DNA of 5,606 nucleotides from the NCBI GenBank assembly GCA_946415695.1, contig CAMKTM010000160.1, positions 1 to 5,606 of the forward strand. The letters run 5' to 3'. Both the position numbers and the translations under genes were made by a program. Below, piece after piece: positions 1-5,535 of this stretch. The number at the start of each line of letters is the position of its first letter. The stretch's first letter is position 1. The notes beneath the pieces are model-generated. The model was not told the origin of the DNA. It searched no databases and saw only the letters and a program-made list of their open reading frames with translations. The DNA is from an uncultured Prevotellaceae bacterium (GTDB lineage Bacteria > Bacteroidota > Bacteroidia > Bacteroidales > Bacteroidaceae).

Positions 1-210
1 GATGACGTGCGATAGAACTTGTGATAATGAAATGACTTCCCCGGACAGCAATAAAAGAAAATAGAAGAAGAGAGAAGAAGATAAAGGACATTAGTTTTGG
101 CGTTTGGCCTTGCTACCAGCCATGGTGTCGTCCTCTATCTTCCGCCGCTAAAAGCGGCTATCTTCTTTTATCTTCATTTGTCTCCATCACATGCTAAACT
201 TGAATAAATA
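1..210. other. Intergenic region, candidate repeat or mobile-element debris
   Basis: No convincing gene. It contains an almost pure A/G tract at about 50-89 (only three T), the direct repeat CTATCTTC at 135-142 and 158-165 bracketing a 6-bp hairpin, and a 9-base inverted match GAAGATAAA (77-85) to TTTATCTTC (167-175). On the minus strand a 10-codon frame lies at 91-123. The dense short repeats suggest an interspersed element, but no transposase or clear terminal repeat pair is in view. Confidence 0.35.
144..175 (+). terminator. Possible weak terminator-like hairpin for a plus-strand neighbour
   Basis: GCCGCT (144-149) and AGCGGC (153-158) pair with a 3-base loop, and the plus strand continues into a pyrimidine-rich, T-rich stretch (TATCTTCTTTTATCTTC). 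It could end a plus-strand transcript entering from the left, facing the large gene. The stem is short and no plus-strand gene is visible before it, so it may instead belong to a repeat element. Confidence 0.3.
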
Positions 211-255
211 CAAAAGAAAATGCCCCCTGAGGAAGTTCCGCAGTGGGGCATTTTC
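211..255 (-). terminator. Rho-independent terminator of the large gene
   Basis: Positions 216-226 and 245-255 form an 11-bp perfect inverted repeat (GAAAATGCCCC / GGGGCATTTTC), extended inward by CTG/CAG across a one-base bulge. On the minus strand the stem is followed by a T-rich run (TTTTGTATTTATT). It begins about 40 bases after the stop codon. On the plus strand no T-run follows, so the direction is clear. Confidence 0.9.
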
Positions 256-295
256 AGTTCCTTCCCTTCAAGAGGGGAGGGTAGAAAGAGCTTTT

Positions 296-3200
296 TTACT
301 GTTCAGCCATGATGTTCAGAACGGTTACGAAGTCAGCAATGTCAATCTTCTGGTCCTTGTTGAGGTCAGCAGATGCGTCGTATTCACCAGTGGCCATGAT
401 GTTCAAGACTGTAACTGCATCAGCGATGTCCACTCTATTGTCATCGTTGAGGTCGCCAATCAGGAAGCGAGTCAGCACAGTGTTGTTGTTCATGTCGAAC
501 GAGATGATGTACTTCTGCTTCTCGCCATCATTGTTCTCAGGCCAGTTCATGTACCACTTGCGGTCAAGACCGCGGATGAGGTCGCCCTGTGCTACACCAT
601 TCTCAAGGATGAGCTTGTTCTCATCGCTTCCGTAGCGAGCCTCGTTCCATCCGGAACGTGTAGCTGTGGAGTTAAGTATGGAAGCGGTGTTGGAACGATT
701 GGCGAAGATGGTGAAGTTGGGATACATGTTCTCCAGCTCGTCTCTGTAGAAGGTAACAACGCCTTCATAGACGCCATTGCCCTTATGAGCCAGAGGAGCC
801 ATCTCGTCGTTCTTCCAACGGTGCTGTTCGCCGTTGATGTTAATGATGGAGCCAACGACGTAAACGTAGTCGGACCAGTTGTATTTGACAGTTTCCACCT
901 TTGTCTCGCCTGTTGCGGGGTTGAAGATGACGTTGAATTCGCCGCCTACCATCTGGAGGTCGTTGCCAGCATTCTTGGTAAGGGTAAAGGTGTTAGTAGC
1001 AGGCGTCACGAAGCGACGTTCGCTTTGGCTTGCCTTATAGACTTCTTCCATGCGGCTGATGAAGAGTCCGGCACGTGCATTTGCGTTGGCAAGGTTAGCA
1101 CGGTTCTGCACCTTGACGCCAGTAGCTACGTATGTGCCGTCAGCCTGAAGTGTCATAGGATAGACTGTGTTGCGTGTGCCGTAGTCAAGATTGTTGCCTT
1201 CTGCATCGAGCAGGTCGCCCTGAACGTAGTAGCCACCGCCGAGAGCCGGATCGTTGAGGATGCTTTCATGGTAGGCAAGAGCTTCTTCATCGGTGAGGTC
1301 ACCAGAGGTGTAGTGCTCAGAGATTTCATCCCAAGCATTAGCAAAGGCTTCACTCAAATCGGGGTCTGTTTCACTAAGATCGTTCGCTTTCTGGTCACAG
1401 TAGTCGGCCAAAGCTTCAAGCTCTGCGTATGCATCGTAGCTGTCGAGGATTGTGTTGAACTCGTCGTTGATTTTCTTGATGATGGGCAGCTTGTCCTCAT
1501 AAGGAGTTCCGTCTGCCTCTGCAATGAGAGCCTCGATGTTGTCGATATGGCTTTGGCTGATGAACATGATGAACTGATCCTCATGACCATATCTGAGTGC
1601 TTCGAGACGGCTGCGGAAGTTGTCCATCATGGCAATGATAGCCCCTTCGCTATAGCCGCAATAGGTCAGCTTGAACTGGCCCCACATGGTCATACCACTT
1701 TCGTACCAAGGCTTGCCTGTATTGCGGATGCCGAGACGAAGCTCACCGCCCTGAACAAGTCCATAAACCTTATTAATATAGCGGCCGCCGGCAAATGCAA
1801 AGCTGACTGCCTGACGCTGTTCGGGCACGTAGCCGTCGCCCGTGTCGAAGTCCTGAGCGGATGTCGTTTCACCGTTATGAGGAGCCTCGGGGTCGCCGGA
1901 AGCATCGTAGCGGCAGTTCACGCCGTTGATGGCATCGGCATAGAGCACGCGGCCGGCATAGATGTTCATAATGGGCGTGTAGAAGTCGTTGATGAAGAGG
2001 TCGGCAGGCACGTAGTCATTGCCTTCCATGTCGCCCTGACCATTGCCACCGGGACGATAGAAGGCGGGAGCCTCCAGTTCGTAGATGCCGTCGGGGATGT
2101 CGGCCACGATGTACTGCGAAACGTTGAAGGCTGTGTTCCAAGAGCCGGCAACAGGATAGATGTCGGTGAAGCCGGTGTTGGAGCTGAAGTTGCTGCCAGC
2201 AGAGCTTTGGAACGTAATCTCAGTTTCCCAGTCCTTGAAGTTGCCGTCGGCGGTGAAGGCAGCGTTCTTGATGATGTTGCTGACGTCGGAGCCAACGCTG
2301 ATGCTTGTCATAATGGCATTCTCGAGCAGGCTCTTGGCAAATTCGATTTCTGCCGTAAGTTCTTCCTCGCTGAGTGTGCGGGCATCGATGATGTTGATGA
2401 AGGAACCGTTGGGCAGTTCTTCGCTTGCCTCCTCGTCCTCTGTGAGGTACTTGTCGAGCAATTCTGTCGCGTCACCGTTAAGGTCGTCGCGACTTTCACG
2501 CTGGTCGGCAATGTCTTGGATAGCTTTCTTGTATGCTTCGTAAGCAAGATGACTTCTGCGGATGAGGTTGGGCAGACGTGACAGATTGTCGGCAGCGTCC
2601 ATAATCTCAATCAAAGTCTCTGCGCCCTCGAGTATATCCTTTGCATCGTTATACTCAGCCATGAGAGAAACCTGAGGCTCGAGGCCTTCAACGTCGTGCT
2701 GAATGGCTGCCATTTGCTGGTGACGGATAAGTTCAATGTCGCCATCGGTGAGCTTGTCGAGACGCCAGCTGTCCCATACTGTCCAGTTGCCGTAGAGGTA
2801 GAGACTGTTCTCAACGCCAACGTTGACGGTGTCTTCTACGCTTTCGATGGCAAAGTACAGAGGTTCATTCCAATAAAGTCCACGGGCGAAGTACTTCATG
2901 CAGGCAGTACGAGAGTTGGGCACCCACTTTTCTGTGTATTCGCTGTAGTTCTCTGTCTCATTGACGCGCACTTCCTGAGCGTCAGCTGTGATGTCTTTGA
3001 AGCGGTTGGCAATCTTCTTGCCGTTTACCTCTGCGAAGTACTGACTGCTATGGTAGAGAGGAGCGTATTCTTCGCTGAGTTCGCCTGTCTCGTAGGCATT
3101 GTGCTCTGCGTTGCCCCACTGTGCCACGCGGCTCAAGCCTTGAACGCGGAGACGATAGATGCCGGGCTCCAGGTTCTTGATGGTCTGGTAGCTCTCGAAC

Positions 3201-5440
3201 CATGATGAGTTCCAATGTTCAACGACGCTGCTCTCGAAGCTGAGGTTGCTGCCGTCGCCGCCGTTGTGTGTTGTGTAACCAGTGGTTATGTCGTGGTCGG
3301 CATTGGGGAAGACGTCGAGGAATGGGAAGTCGGGATCTTGCTGGTGGCAGACGGTGCAGAAGCCTTCGGCAAACTTGTGGTCGGGCTTGACAGAGCCTTC
3401 CGTGTTGGAGTATGTGATTTCGTCGCCAATGAACTCGCCGTCGCAACGCATCTCACCGTTTGCATAGACTTGCTGGTGGCCAGGCAAGAAGGTGGGGAAC
3501 TCGTCTTCGCCAAGGTTCTGGTACCACTGAATGTTTTCCTGATTGCCGTTCAGCTTGTAGCAGAGGGCACCGTTCTCCAAATCCTCATAGTCGATGAGGG
3601 TTGCTTGAAGCGGTGTGCCGTTGACGCTGTAGCAGTTCGTGAAGGTTGCGCTGTTGAAGCGGGCAAGGTACTTTTCGTCGTTCTGAACGCCACTTACGGT
3701 TGCGCTCGACCAGCAGTTCGTGATGACGGCACCGCTGCCACCAAGCCATGCGCTCAATGCGCCGTTCTCCATCACCTCTGAGCCAGAGATGAAGCCAGTC
3801 GAGTAGCAGTTGGTCATGTAGATGATGGCCTGCGAACCTGTGTTACAGCCAAGCACGCCGCCCGCACCAGCCCTCGAGCAAGTGACGTCGCCCTCGAAGC
3901 CGATGTTCTCCAGATGGATGTCGCCGGGAGCCGTGGAGCCGCCGATGAAGCCTGCATTGCCTGTAGCGTTGATGAAGCAGGTGGCGTCGCCGCGAAGGTT
4001 CTTGACTGTAGCGCCGCCGTTGAGGAAGTTGATGAAGCCAACCCATTCCTCGCCTTCGCGCCAGCTCATGTCCATGTTGCTGACGGTGTGGAAACCGCCG
4101 TCGAAGATGCCCTTGAAGCCGTGGTCGCGGTCTGCGATACCGGCAAATTCAGGATATTCAGAGAAATCGAGGTCAGCATTCAGCTTGGCATTCACCTCGA
4201 CGTTGCCTGCCTTGACGAACTCTGCGAACCAGCACACGTCAAGCTCGTTGTTCAGCTGATAGAAGCCGTCGGCATCCTTCTCGCAGAAGTCATCGCTGAT
4301 CTTGCCGCAATTGATGCAATAGAAGTCGCCTTCGTCGTATTCATGAGGCGGACGGACGGGTTCCACAGGGTTGTTCGTATAGGTGCCGCCCTCGATGGGT
4401 GTGCCGTCGCAGAGCACTTCGCCCTGCAGATAGACTTGCATGCTGGTGCTGAAAGGCATGGGATATTCGTCCACGCCAAGTGTCTGCCAATAGACAATAG
4501 AGCCTGCCAACTGGTTGATGATGTAAGCAAGTTTGCCGTTGACTACGTCTTCGGCTGTGAACTCGTGGTCGATGTATTGGTAGTTCAGTTCGTTTTCACT
4601 GAGGTCGTAGCAGTTCACGCAGCAGTCTCTGCTCATGCGCACCACGCCTCGGCCGTTGCCGTCGATGCCGTCAACATAGCCTATGTTGATACAGTTCTTG
4701 ACAATGGTAGAGCCGTTGTCGCCCAGCCAGCCGGAGATGCCGGCCGACTCCTTCTCGCCTGCGGTGTTGCCCAAAGCCGTGATGGTACCGGTGTTGACGC
4801 AGTTCTCAATCCTCCAGATAGGATGATTGCTCGTGCTGCCGCCGGTGATGCCGCCTGCATTCTTGGTAGTAGTGGTAATGCTGGCTTCGTTCACACAGTT
4901 CATGATGACAATCTCCTTGTCGCGGTTCTGACCCGTACCGGTGATACCGCCTGTACGCAAAGCGCCCGTGATGGAGCAGCTCTTGTCGATAATAAGATTC
5001 TTGATGACAGTGCCCTCGCCGCGACTGTTCGAGTTGCCTCGAAGGTCGCCGAAGAAGCCCTGACGCTCCTCGCTCGGACGGTTGATAATCATGTTCTTGA
5101 TGCGGAAGCCCTGACCGTCGAACATTCCGTTGTACTTCTTGCCGTCGTTCGGACCGATGGGACGGTGAAGGTTCTCGATGTTCTGGAAGTCGATGTCGTT
5201 CATCAACTTACAGTTAGGATCAATGACGCCATTGGCGACCAAGTCCGAAATCCATTCCACATTGCCCGCATTGTAGAGCATGTAGAAGCCATCGGCATCC
5301 TGTTGAGGCTGCTCGAAATGTGCGTCGCAATCGTCGTGCATCGTACAGATACCATTCTCGTATCCGTGGTCATCAGCGAAAGCAGCCGTACCTGCGAGCC
5401 ACATGAGGCTGAGGATGGCGAGAGATGTAATTTTTCTCAT
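296..5440 (-). CDS. Large secreted multimodular GLUG/beta-helix protein with C-terminal dockerin-like domain
   Basis: Complete 1714-residue protein. The ATG at 5438-5440 is chosen because a classic signal peptide follows at once and a promoter motif lies about 90 bases upstream; the stop is TAA. Modules in order: signal peptide 1-22; beta-helix/GLUG unit 1 about 48-345; unit 2 about 389-670; beta-sandwich A about 706-897 with helical segment about 899-1045; beta-sandwich B about 1052-1262 with helical segment about 1264-1398; two C-terminal beta modules about 1403-1518 and 1524-1658; dockerin-like domain 1660-1714. GLUG units of this type are known from surface and secreted proteins of Bacteroidales. 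The beta-sandwiches resemble carbohydrate-binding modules. I see no glycosidase, protease or other catalytic signature, so a binding or adhesion role outside the cell is inferred. There is no lipobox after the signal peptide and no obvious type IX sorting domain at the C-terminus. The gene looks monocistronic, with its own promoter and terminator. The exact ligand is unknown. Confidence 0.95.
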   Translation of the reverse strand: MRKITSLAILSLMWLAGTAAFADDHGYENGICTMHDDCDAHFEQPQQDADGFYMLYNAGNVEWISDLVANGVIDPNCKLMNDIDFQNIENLHRPIGPNDGKKYNGMFDGQGFRIKNMIINRPSEERQGFFGDLRGNSNSRGEGTVIKNLIIDKSCSITGALRTGGITGTGQNRDKEIVIMNCVNEASITTTTKNAGGITGGSTSNHPIWRIENCVNTGTITALGNTAGEKESAGISGWLGDNGSTIVKNCINIGYVDGIDGNGRGVVRMSRDCCVNCYDLSENELNYQYIDHEFTAEDVVNGKLAYIINQLAGSIVYWQTLGVDEYPMPFSTSMQVYLQGEVLCDGTPIEGGTYTNNPVEPVRPPHEYDEGDFYCINCGKISDDFCEKDADGFYQLNNELDVCWFAEFVKAGNVEVNAKLNADLDFSEYPEFAGIADRDHGFKGIFDGGFHTVSNMDMSWREGEEWVGFINFLNGGATVKNLRGDATCFINATGNAGFIGGSTAPGDIHLENIGFEGDVTCSRAGAGGVLGCNTGSQAIIYMTNCYSTGFISGSEVMENGALSAWLGGSGAVITNCWSSATVSGVQNDEKYLARFNSATFTNCYSVNGTPLQATLIDYEDLENGALCYKLNGNQENIQWYQNLGEDEFPTFLPGHQQVYANGEMRCDGEFIGDEITYSNTEGSVKPDHKFAEGFCTVCHQQDPDFPFLDVFPNADHDITTGYTTHNGGDGSNLSFESSVVEHWNSSWFESYQTIKNLEPGIYRLRVQGLSRVAQWGNAEHNAYETGELSEEYAPLYHSSQYFAEVNGKKIANRFKDITADAQEVRVNETENYSEYTEKWVPNSRTACMKYFARGLYWNEPLYFAIESVEDTVNVGVENSLYLYGNWTVWDSWRLDKLTDGDIELIRHQQMAAIQHDVEGLEPQVSLMAEYNDAKDILEGAETLIEIMDAADNLSRLPNLIRRSHLAYEAYKKAIQDIADQRESRDDLNGDATELLDKYLTEDEEASEELPNGSFINIIDARTLSEEELTAEIEFAKSLLENAIMTSISVGSDVSNIIKNAAFTADGNFKDWETEITFQSSAGSNFSSNTGFTDIYPVAGSWNTAFNVSQYIVADIPDGIYELEAPAFYRPGGNGQGDMEGNDYVPADLFINDFYTPIMNIYAGRVLYADAINGVNCRYDASGDPEAPHNGETTSAQDFDTGDGYVPEQRQAVSFAFAGGRYINKVYGLVQGGELRLGIRNTGKPWYESGMTMWGQFKLTYCGYSEGAIIAMMDNFRSRLEALRYGHEDQFIMFISQSHIDNIEALIAEADGTPYEDKLPIIKKINDEFNTILDSYDAYAELEALADYCDQKANDLSETDPDLSEAFANAWDEISEHYTSGDLTDEEALAYHESILNDPALGGGYYVQGDLLDAEGNNLDYGTRNTVYPMTLQADGTYVATGVKVQNRANLANANARAGLFISRMEEVYKASQSERRFVTPATNTFTLTKNAGNDLQMVGGEFNVIFNPATGETKVETVKYNWSDYVYVVGSIININGEQHRWKNDEMAPLAHKGNGVYEGVVTFYRDELENMYPNFTIFANRSNTASILNSTATRSGWNEARYGSDENKLILENGVAQGDLIRGLDRKWYMNWPENNDGEKQKYIISFDMNNNTVLTRFLIGDLNDDNRVDIADAVTVLNIMATGEYDASADLNKDQKIDIADFVTVLNIMAEQ
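299..463 (-). other. Dockerin-like calcium-binding domain (residues 1660-1714)
   Basis: Two F-hand repeats spaced exactly 29 residues apart. Repeat 1 carries calcium ligands D1663, N1665, D1667, D1671 and D1674 in 'GDLNDDNRVDIAD'. Repeat 2 carries D1692, N1694, D1696, D1700 and D1703 in 'ADLNKDQKIDIAD'. Each is followed by the helix 'xVTVLNIMA'. All main ligand positions are intact, so calcium binding is likely. The repeats are also visible as DNA (about 308-368 and 395-455). In clostridial cellulosomes type I dockerins bind cohesins; in Bacteroidales such domains end many secreted proteins without known cohesins, and their role there is open. Confidence 0.9.
467..871 (-). other. C-terminal beta module 2 (residues about 1524-1658)
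   Basis: Parallels module 1: 'DYVYVVGSIININGEQHRW' (1524-1542), 'MAPLAHKGNGVYEGVVTF' (1547-1564), 'NFTIFANRSNTASI' (1575-1588), 'GWNEARYGS' (1597-1605), 'RGLDRKWYMNW' (1623-1633) and a final strand 'YIISFDMNNNTVLTRF' (1644-1659). Several exposed Trp residues (1542, 1598, 1629, 1633) would suit glycan stacking. A SusE/SusF-like fold is a tentative assignment. Confidence 0.45.
887..1234 (-). other. C-terminal beta module 1 (residues about 1403-1518)
   Basis: Begins with 'GYYVQGDLLDAEGNN' (1403-1417), continues with 'MTLQADGTYVATGVKV' (1429-1444), 'AGLFISRMEEVYKAS' (1457-1471) and 'FTLTKNAGNDLQMVGGEFNV' (1485-1504), and ends in 'IFNPATGETKVE' (1505-1516). The 'yyvqGd ... M.L..dGtY ... f.isr ... 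F.v.fn..tge' order is reminiscent of the beta-sandwich repeats of SusE/SusF-type outer-surface starch-binding proteins. The similarity is by pattern only. Confidence 0.45.
1247..1651 (-). other. Helical segment B (residues about 1264-1398)
   Basis: Helix-rich, acidic stretch with 'AMMDNFRSRLEALRYG' (1270-1285), 'SHIDNIEALIAEAD' (1297-1310), 'IIKKINDEFNTILDSYDAYA' (1320-1339), 'ELEALADYCDQKAND' (1340-1354) and 'TDEEALAYHESIL' (1383-1395). Its position after beta-sandwich B and its 'xxxYxAYxxLxxL' ending mirror helical segment A, so the sandwich-plus-helix pair appears to have been duplicated as a block. Confidence 0.55.
1655..2287 (-). other. Jelly-roll-like beta-sandwich B (residues about 1052-1262), putative glycan-binding module
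   Basis: Paralogous to module A. The landmarks are 'YIVADIPDGIYELEAPAFYR' (1110-1129), 'GYVPEQRQAVSFAFAGGRY' (1203-1221), the strand 'GELRLGIRN' (1232-1240) and the closing 'MTMWGQFKLTYCG' (1250-1262). It also has an insertion-like loop around 'GVNCRYDASGDPEAPHNG' (1173-1190). The 'xGxYELxxxAFYR ... W..FKLTY.G' layout is one I associate with secreted Bacteroidetes beta-sandwich domains. Carbohydrate binding is inferred, not shown. Confidence 0.55.
2306..2746 (-). other. Helical segment A (residues about 899-1045)
   Basis: A charged stretch rich in Glu, Ala, Leu and Lys with few Gly or Pro, for example 'DIELIRHQQMAAIQ' (901-914), 'LMAEYNDAKDILEGA' (926-940), 'SHLAYEAYKKAIQDI' (963-977) and 'LTAEIEFAKSLLENAI' (1028-1043). 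It is predicted to form a helical bundle that spaces the two beta-sandwiches. No enzymatic motif is visible. Similar helix-rich spacers follow beta-sandwich B. Confidence 0.55.
2750..3325 (-). other. Jelly-roll-like beta-sandwich A (residues about 706-897), putative glycan-binding module
   Basis: Landmarks are 'YQTIKNLEPGIYRLRVQGLS' (751-770), 'KWVPNSRTACMKYFARG' (838-854), a 'VNVGVEN' strand (872-878) and the closing 'NWTVWDSWRLDKL' (885-897). The same four landmarks recur in the same order in module B. The 'xGIYxLxxxxxxR ... WxxWxxxxL' layout is typical of galactose-binding-like beta-sandwiches that often bind carbohydrates in Bacteroidetes proteins. The ligand cannot be read from the sequence. 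Confidence 0.55.
3335..3379 (-). other. His/Cys linker motif, copy 3 (residues 688-702)
   Basis: H688-K-F-A-E-G-F-C695-T-V-C698-H699 follows unit 2 and precedes the first beta-sandwich. The spacing is His-x6-Cys-x2-Cys, as in many linkers between repeats of secreted GLUG proteins. No third beta-helix unit follows, so the motif may mark a module border or the remnant of a lost unit. Confidence 0.65.
3431..4276 (-). other. Beta-helix/GLUG unit 2 (residues about 389-670)
   Basis: A divergent second copy of unit 1. It opens with 'DADGFYQL' (389-396) and 'VCWFAEFVKAGN', then 'KLNADLDF' and 'GIFDGGFHTVSNM'. Helix-turn repeats follow: 'AGFIGGS' (496-502), 'AGGVLG' (526-531), 'GALSAWLGG' (560-568), with 'YMTNCYSTGFI' (541-551), 'ITNCWSSATV' (573-582) and 'FTNCYSVNGT' (600-609). 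It ends in 'NGALCYKL' (623-630), 'WYQNLGEDEFP' (639-649) and 'VYANGEMRCDG' (658-668). The order of landmarks is identical to unit 1, which argues for tandem duplication of the whole unit. Confidence 0.75.
4283..4345 (-). other. His/Cys linker motif, copy 2 (residues 366-386)
   Basis: H366-E-Y-D-E-G-D-F-Y-C375-I-N-C378-G, followed by C386, joins beta-helix unit 1 to unit 2. The spacing is His-x8-Cys-x2-Cys. A 'CDG' cysteine (C344) lies about 20 residues upstream, as in the corresponding position of unit 2 (C666). The pattern is a recurrent spacer between repeats rather than a recognised zinc-finger domain. Confidence 0.65.
4406..5299 (-). other. Beta-helix/GLUG unit 1 (residues about 48-345)
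   Basis: The unit opens with 'DADGFYML' (48-55) and a 'VEWISDLVANG' segment, then 'KLMNDIDF' and 'GMFDGQGFRIKNM'. It continues with short turns of a right-handed helix: 'TGGITG' (163-168), 'AGGITGG' (195-201) and 'SAGISGWLG' (232-240), interleaved with 'IMNCVNEASI' (179-188), 'IENCVNTGTI' (211-220) and 'VKNCINIGYV' (247-256). These are typical GLUG-type repeats. The unit closes with 'NGKLAYIINQL' (301-311), 'YWQTLGVDEYP' (317-327) and 'VYLQGEVLCDG' (336-346). The GLUG family is common in exported proteins of Bacteroidales, where its precise function is poorly defined. Confidence 0.75.
5327..5368 (-). other. His/Cys linker motif, copy 1 (residues 25-38)
   Basis: Right after the signal peptide the protein reads H25-G-Y-E-N-G-I-C32-T-M-H35-D-D-C38. 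It matches the frame of two later linkers (H366...C375-x2-C378 and H688...C695-x2-C698), but the second cysteine is replaced by His35 and an extra cysteine follows at 38. The motif sits immediately before beta-helix unit 1, as copy 2 sits before unit 2. A metal-binding or disulfide role is possible but unproven. Confidence 0.6.
5375..5440 (-). other. Signal peptide (Sec, type I), residues 1-22
   Basis: The first 22 residues have a short basic start (Arg2, Lys3), a hydrophobic core from about Ile4 to Phe21, and a small-residue end 'AFA' before Asp-Asp. This predicts signal peptidase I cleavage after Ala22. No cysteine sits at the cleavage point, so a lipoprotein is unlikely. The signal also fixes the start codon, because the mature protein begins directly with a His/Cys motif. 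Confidence 0.9.
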
Positions 5441-5522
5441 AGCTTTTTGATGTTGTTAATTAATAAATAAATGATGTATTAGTATGTTAGAGTGAAAATA
5501 GTATGATTTAATTTTTAGACTT
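5441..5522 (-). other. AT-rich 5' leader without Shine-Dalgarno
   Basis: The roughly 80-base leader is strongly A/T-rich. The bases just before the ATG read ACATCAAAAAGCT, with no AGGAGG-like site. This is the usual state in Bacteroidetes, where A-rich leaders take part in initiation. I see no stable riboswitch-like fold. Confidence 0.55.
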
Positions 5523-5527
5523 TGTCA

Positions 5528-5535
5528 CAAAAGTA
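5528..5535 (-). promoter_or_regulatory. Bacteroidetes-type -7 promoter element
   Basis: The minus strand reads TACTTTTG, a full match to the Bacteroidetes -7 consensus TAnnTTTG. Transcription would start at about 5520-5523, giving a leader of about 80 bases. A -33 TTTG box at the usual distance is not convincing, but the upstream DNA is very AT-rich, with the palindrome TTTTTTAAAAAA at 5581-5592. No other gene shares the region. Confidence 0.65.

Noticed and set aside
91..123. 10-codon minus-strand frame as a real gene
   Set aside because: Too short to support on its own. Bacteroidetes seldom rely on Shine-Dalgarno sites, so the upstream GAGG is weak evidence. It is kept only as part of a repeat-element observation.
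299..463. C-terminal domain as a type IX secretion sorting signal
   Set aside because: The residues match two calcium-binding dockerin repeats. The typical sorting-domain features of a Gly-rich beta-sandwich ending in a Lys-rich strand are absent.
191..2581. 796-codon open frame on the plus strand
   Set aside because: It is exactly antisense and codon-aligned to the large minus-strand gene. It stays open because that gene avoids TTA, CTA and TCA codons. Its translation is a Val/Ala-rich, low-information protein without domains, and it would begin upstream of and read through the minus-strand terminator.
2696..3781. Two further plus-strand frames (2696-3205 and 3215-3781)
   Set aside because: Both lie in the same antisense frame, broken only by a few in-frame stops. 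No domain content.
3431..5299. Beta-helix region as a pectate-lyase-type enzyme
   Set aside because: The turns are GLUG-type with Gly-Gly-Ile and Asn-Cys motifs, and no catalytic Asp/Arg cluster of polysaccharide lyases or GH28 enzymes can be recognised.
296..5440. CRISPR array, rRNA or tRNA genes
   Set aside because: No regularly spaced identical repeats and no tRNA- or rRNA-like sequence were seen on either strand.
3914..5470. 518-codon open frame on the plus strand
   Set aside because: Same antisense, codon-aligned shadow as above. It lacks a recognisable domain or upstream signals, and the minus strand here encodes clear beta-helix repeats and a signal peptide.
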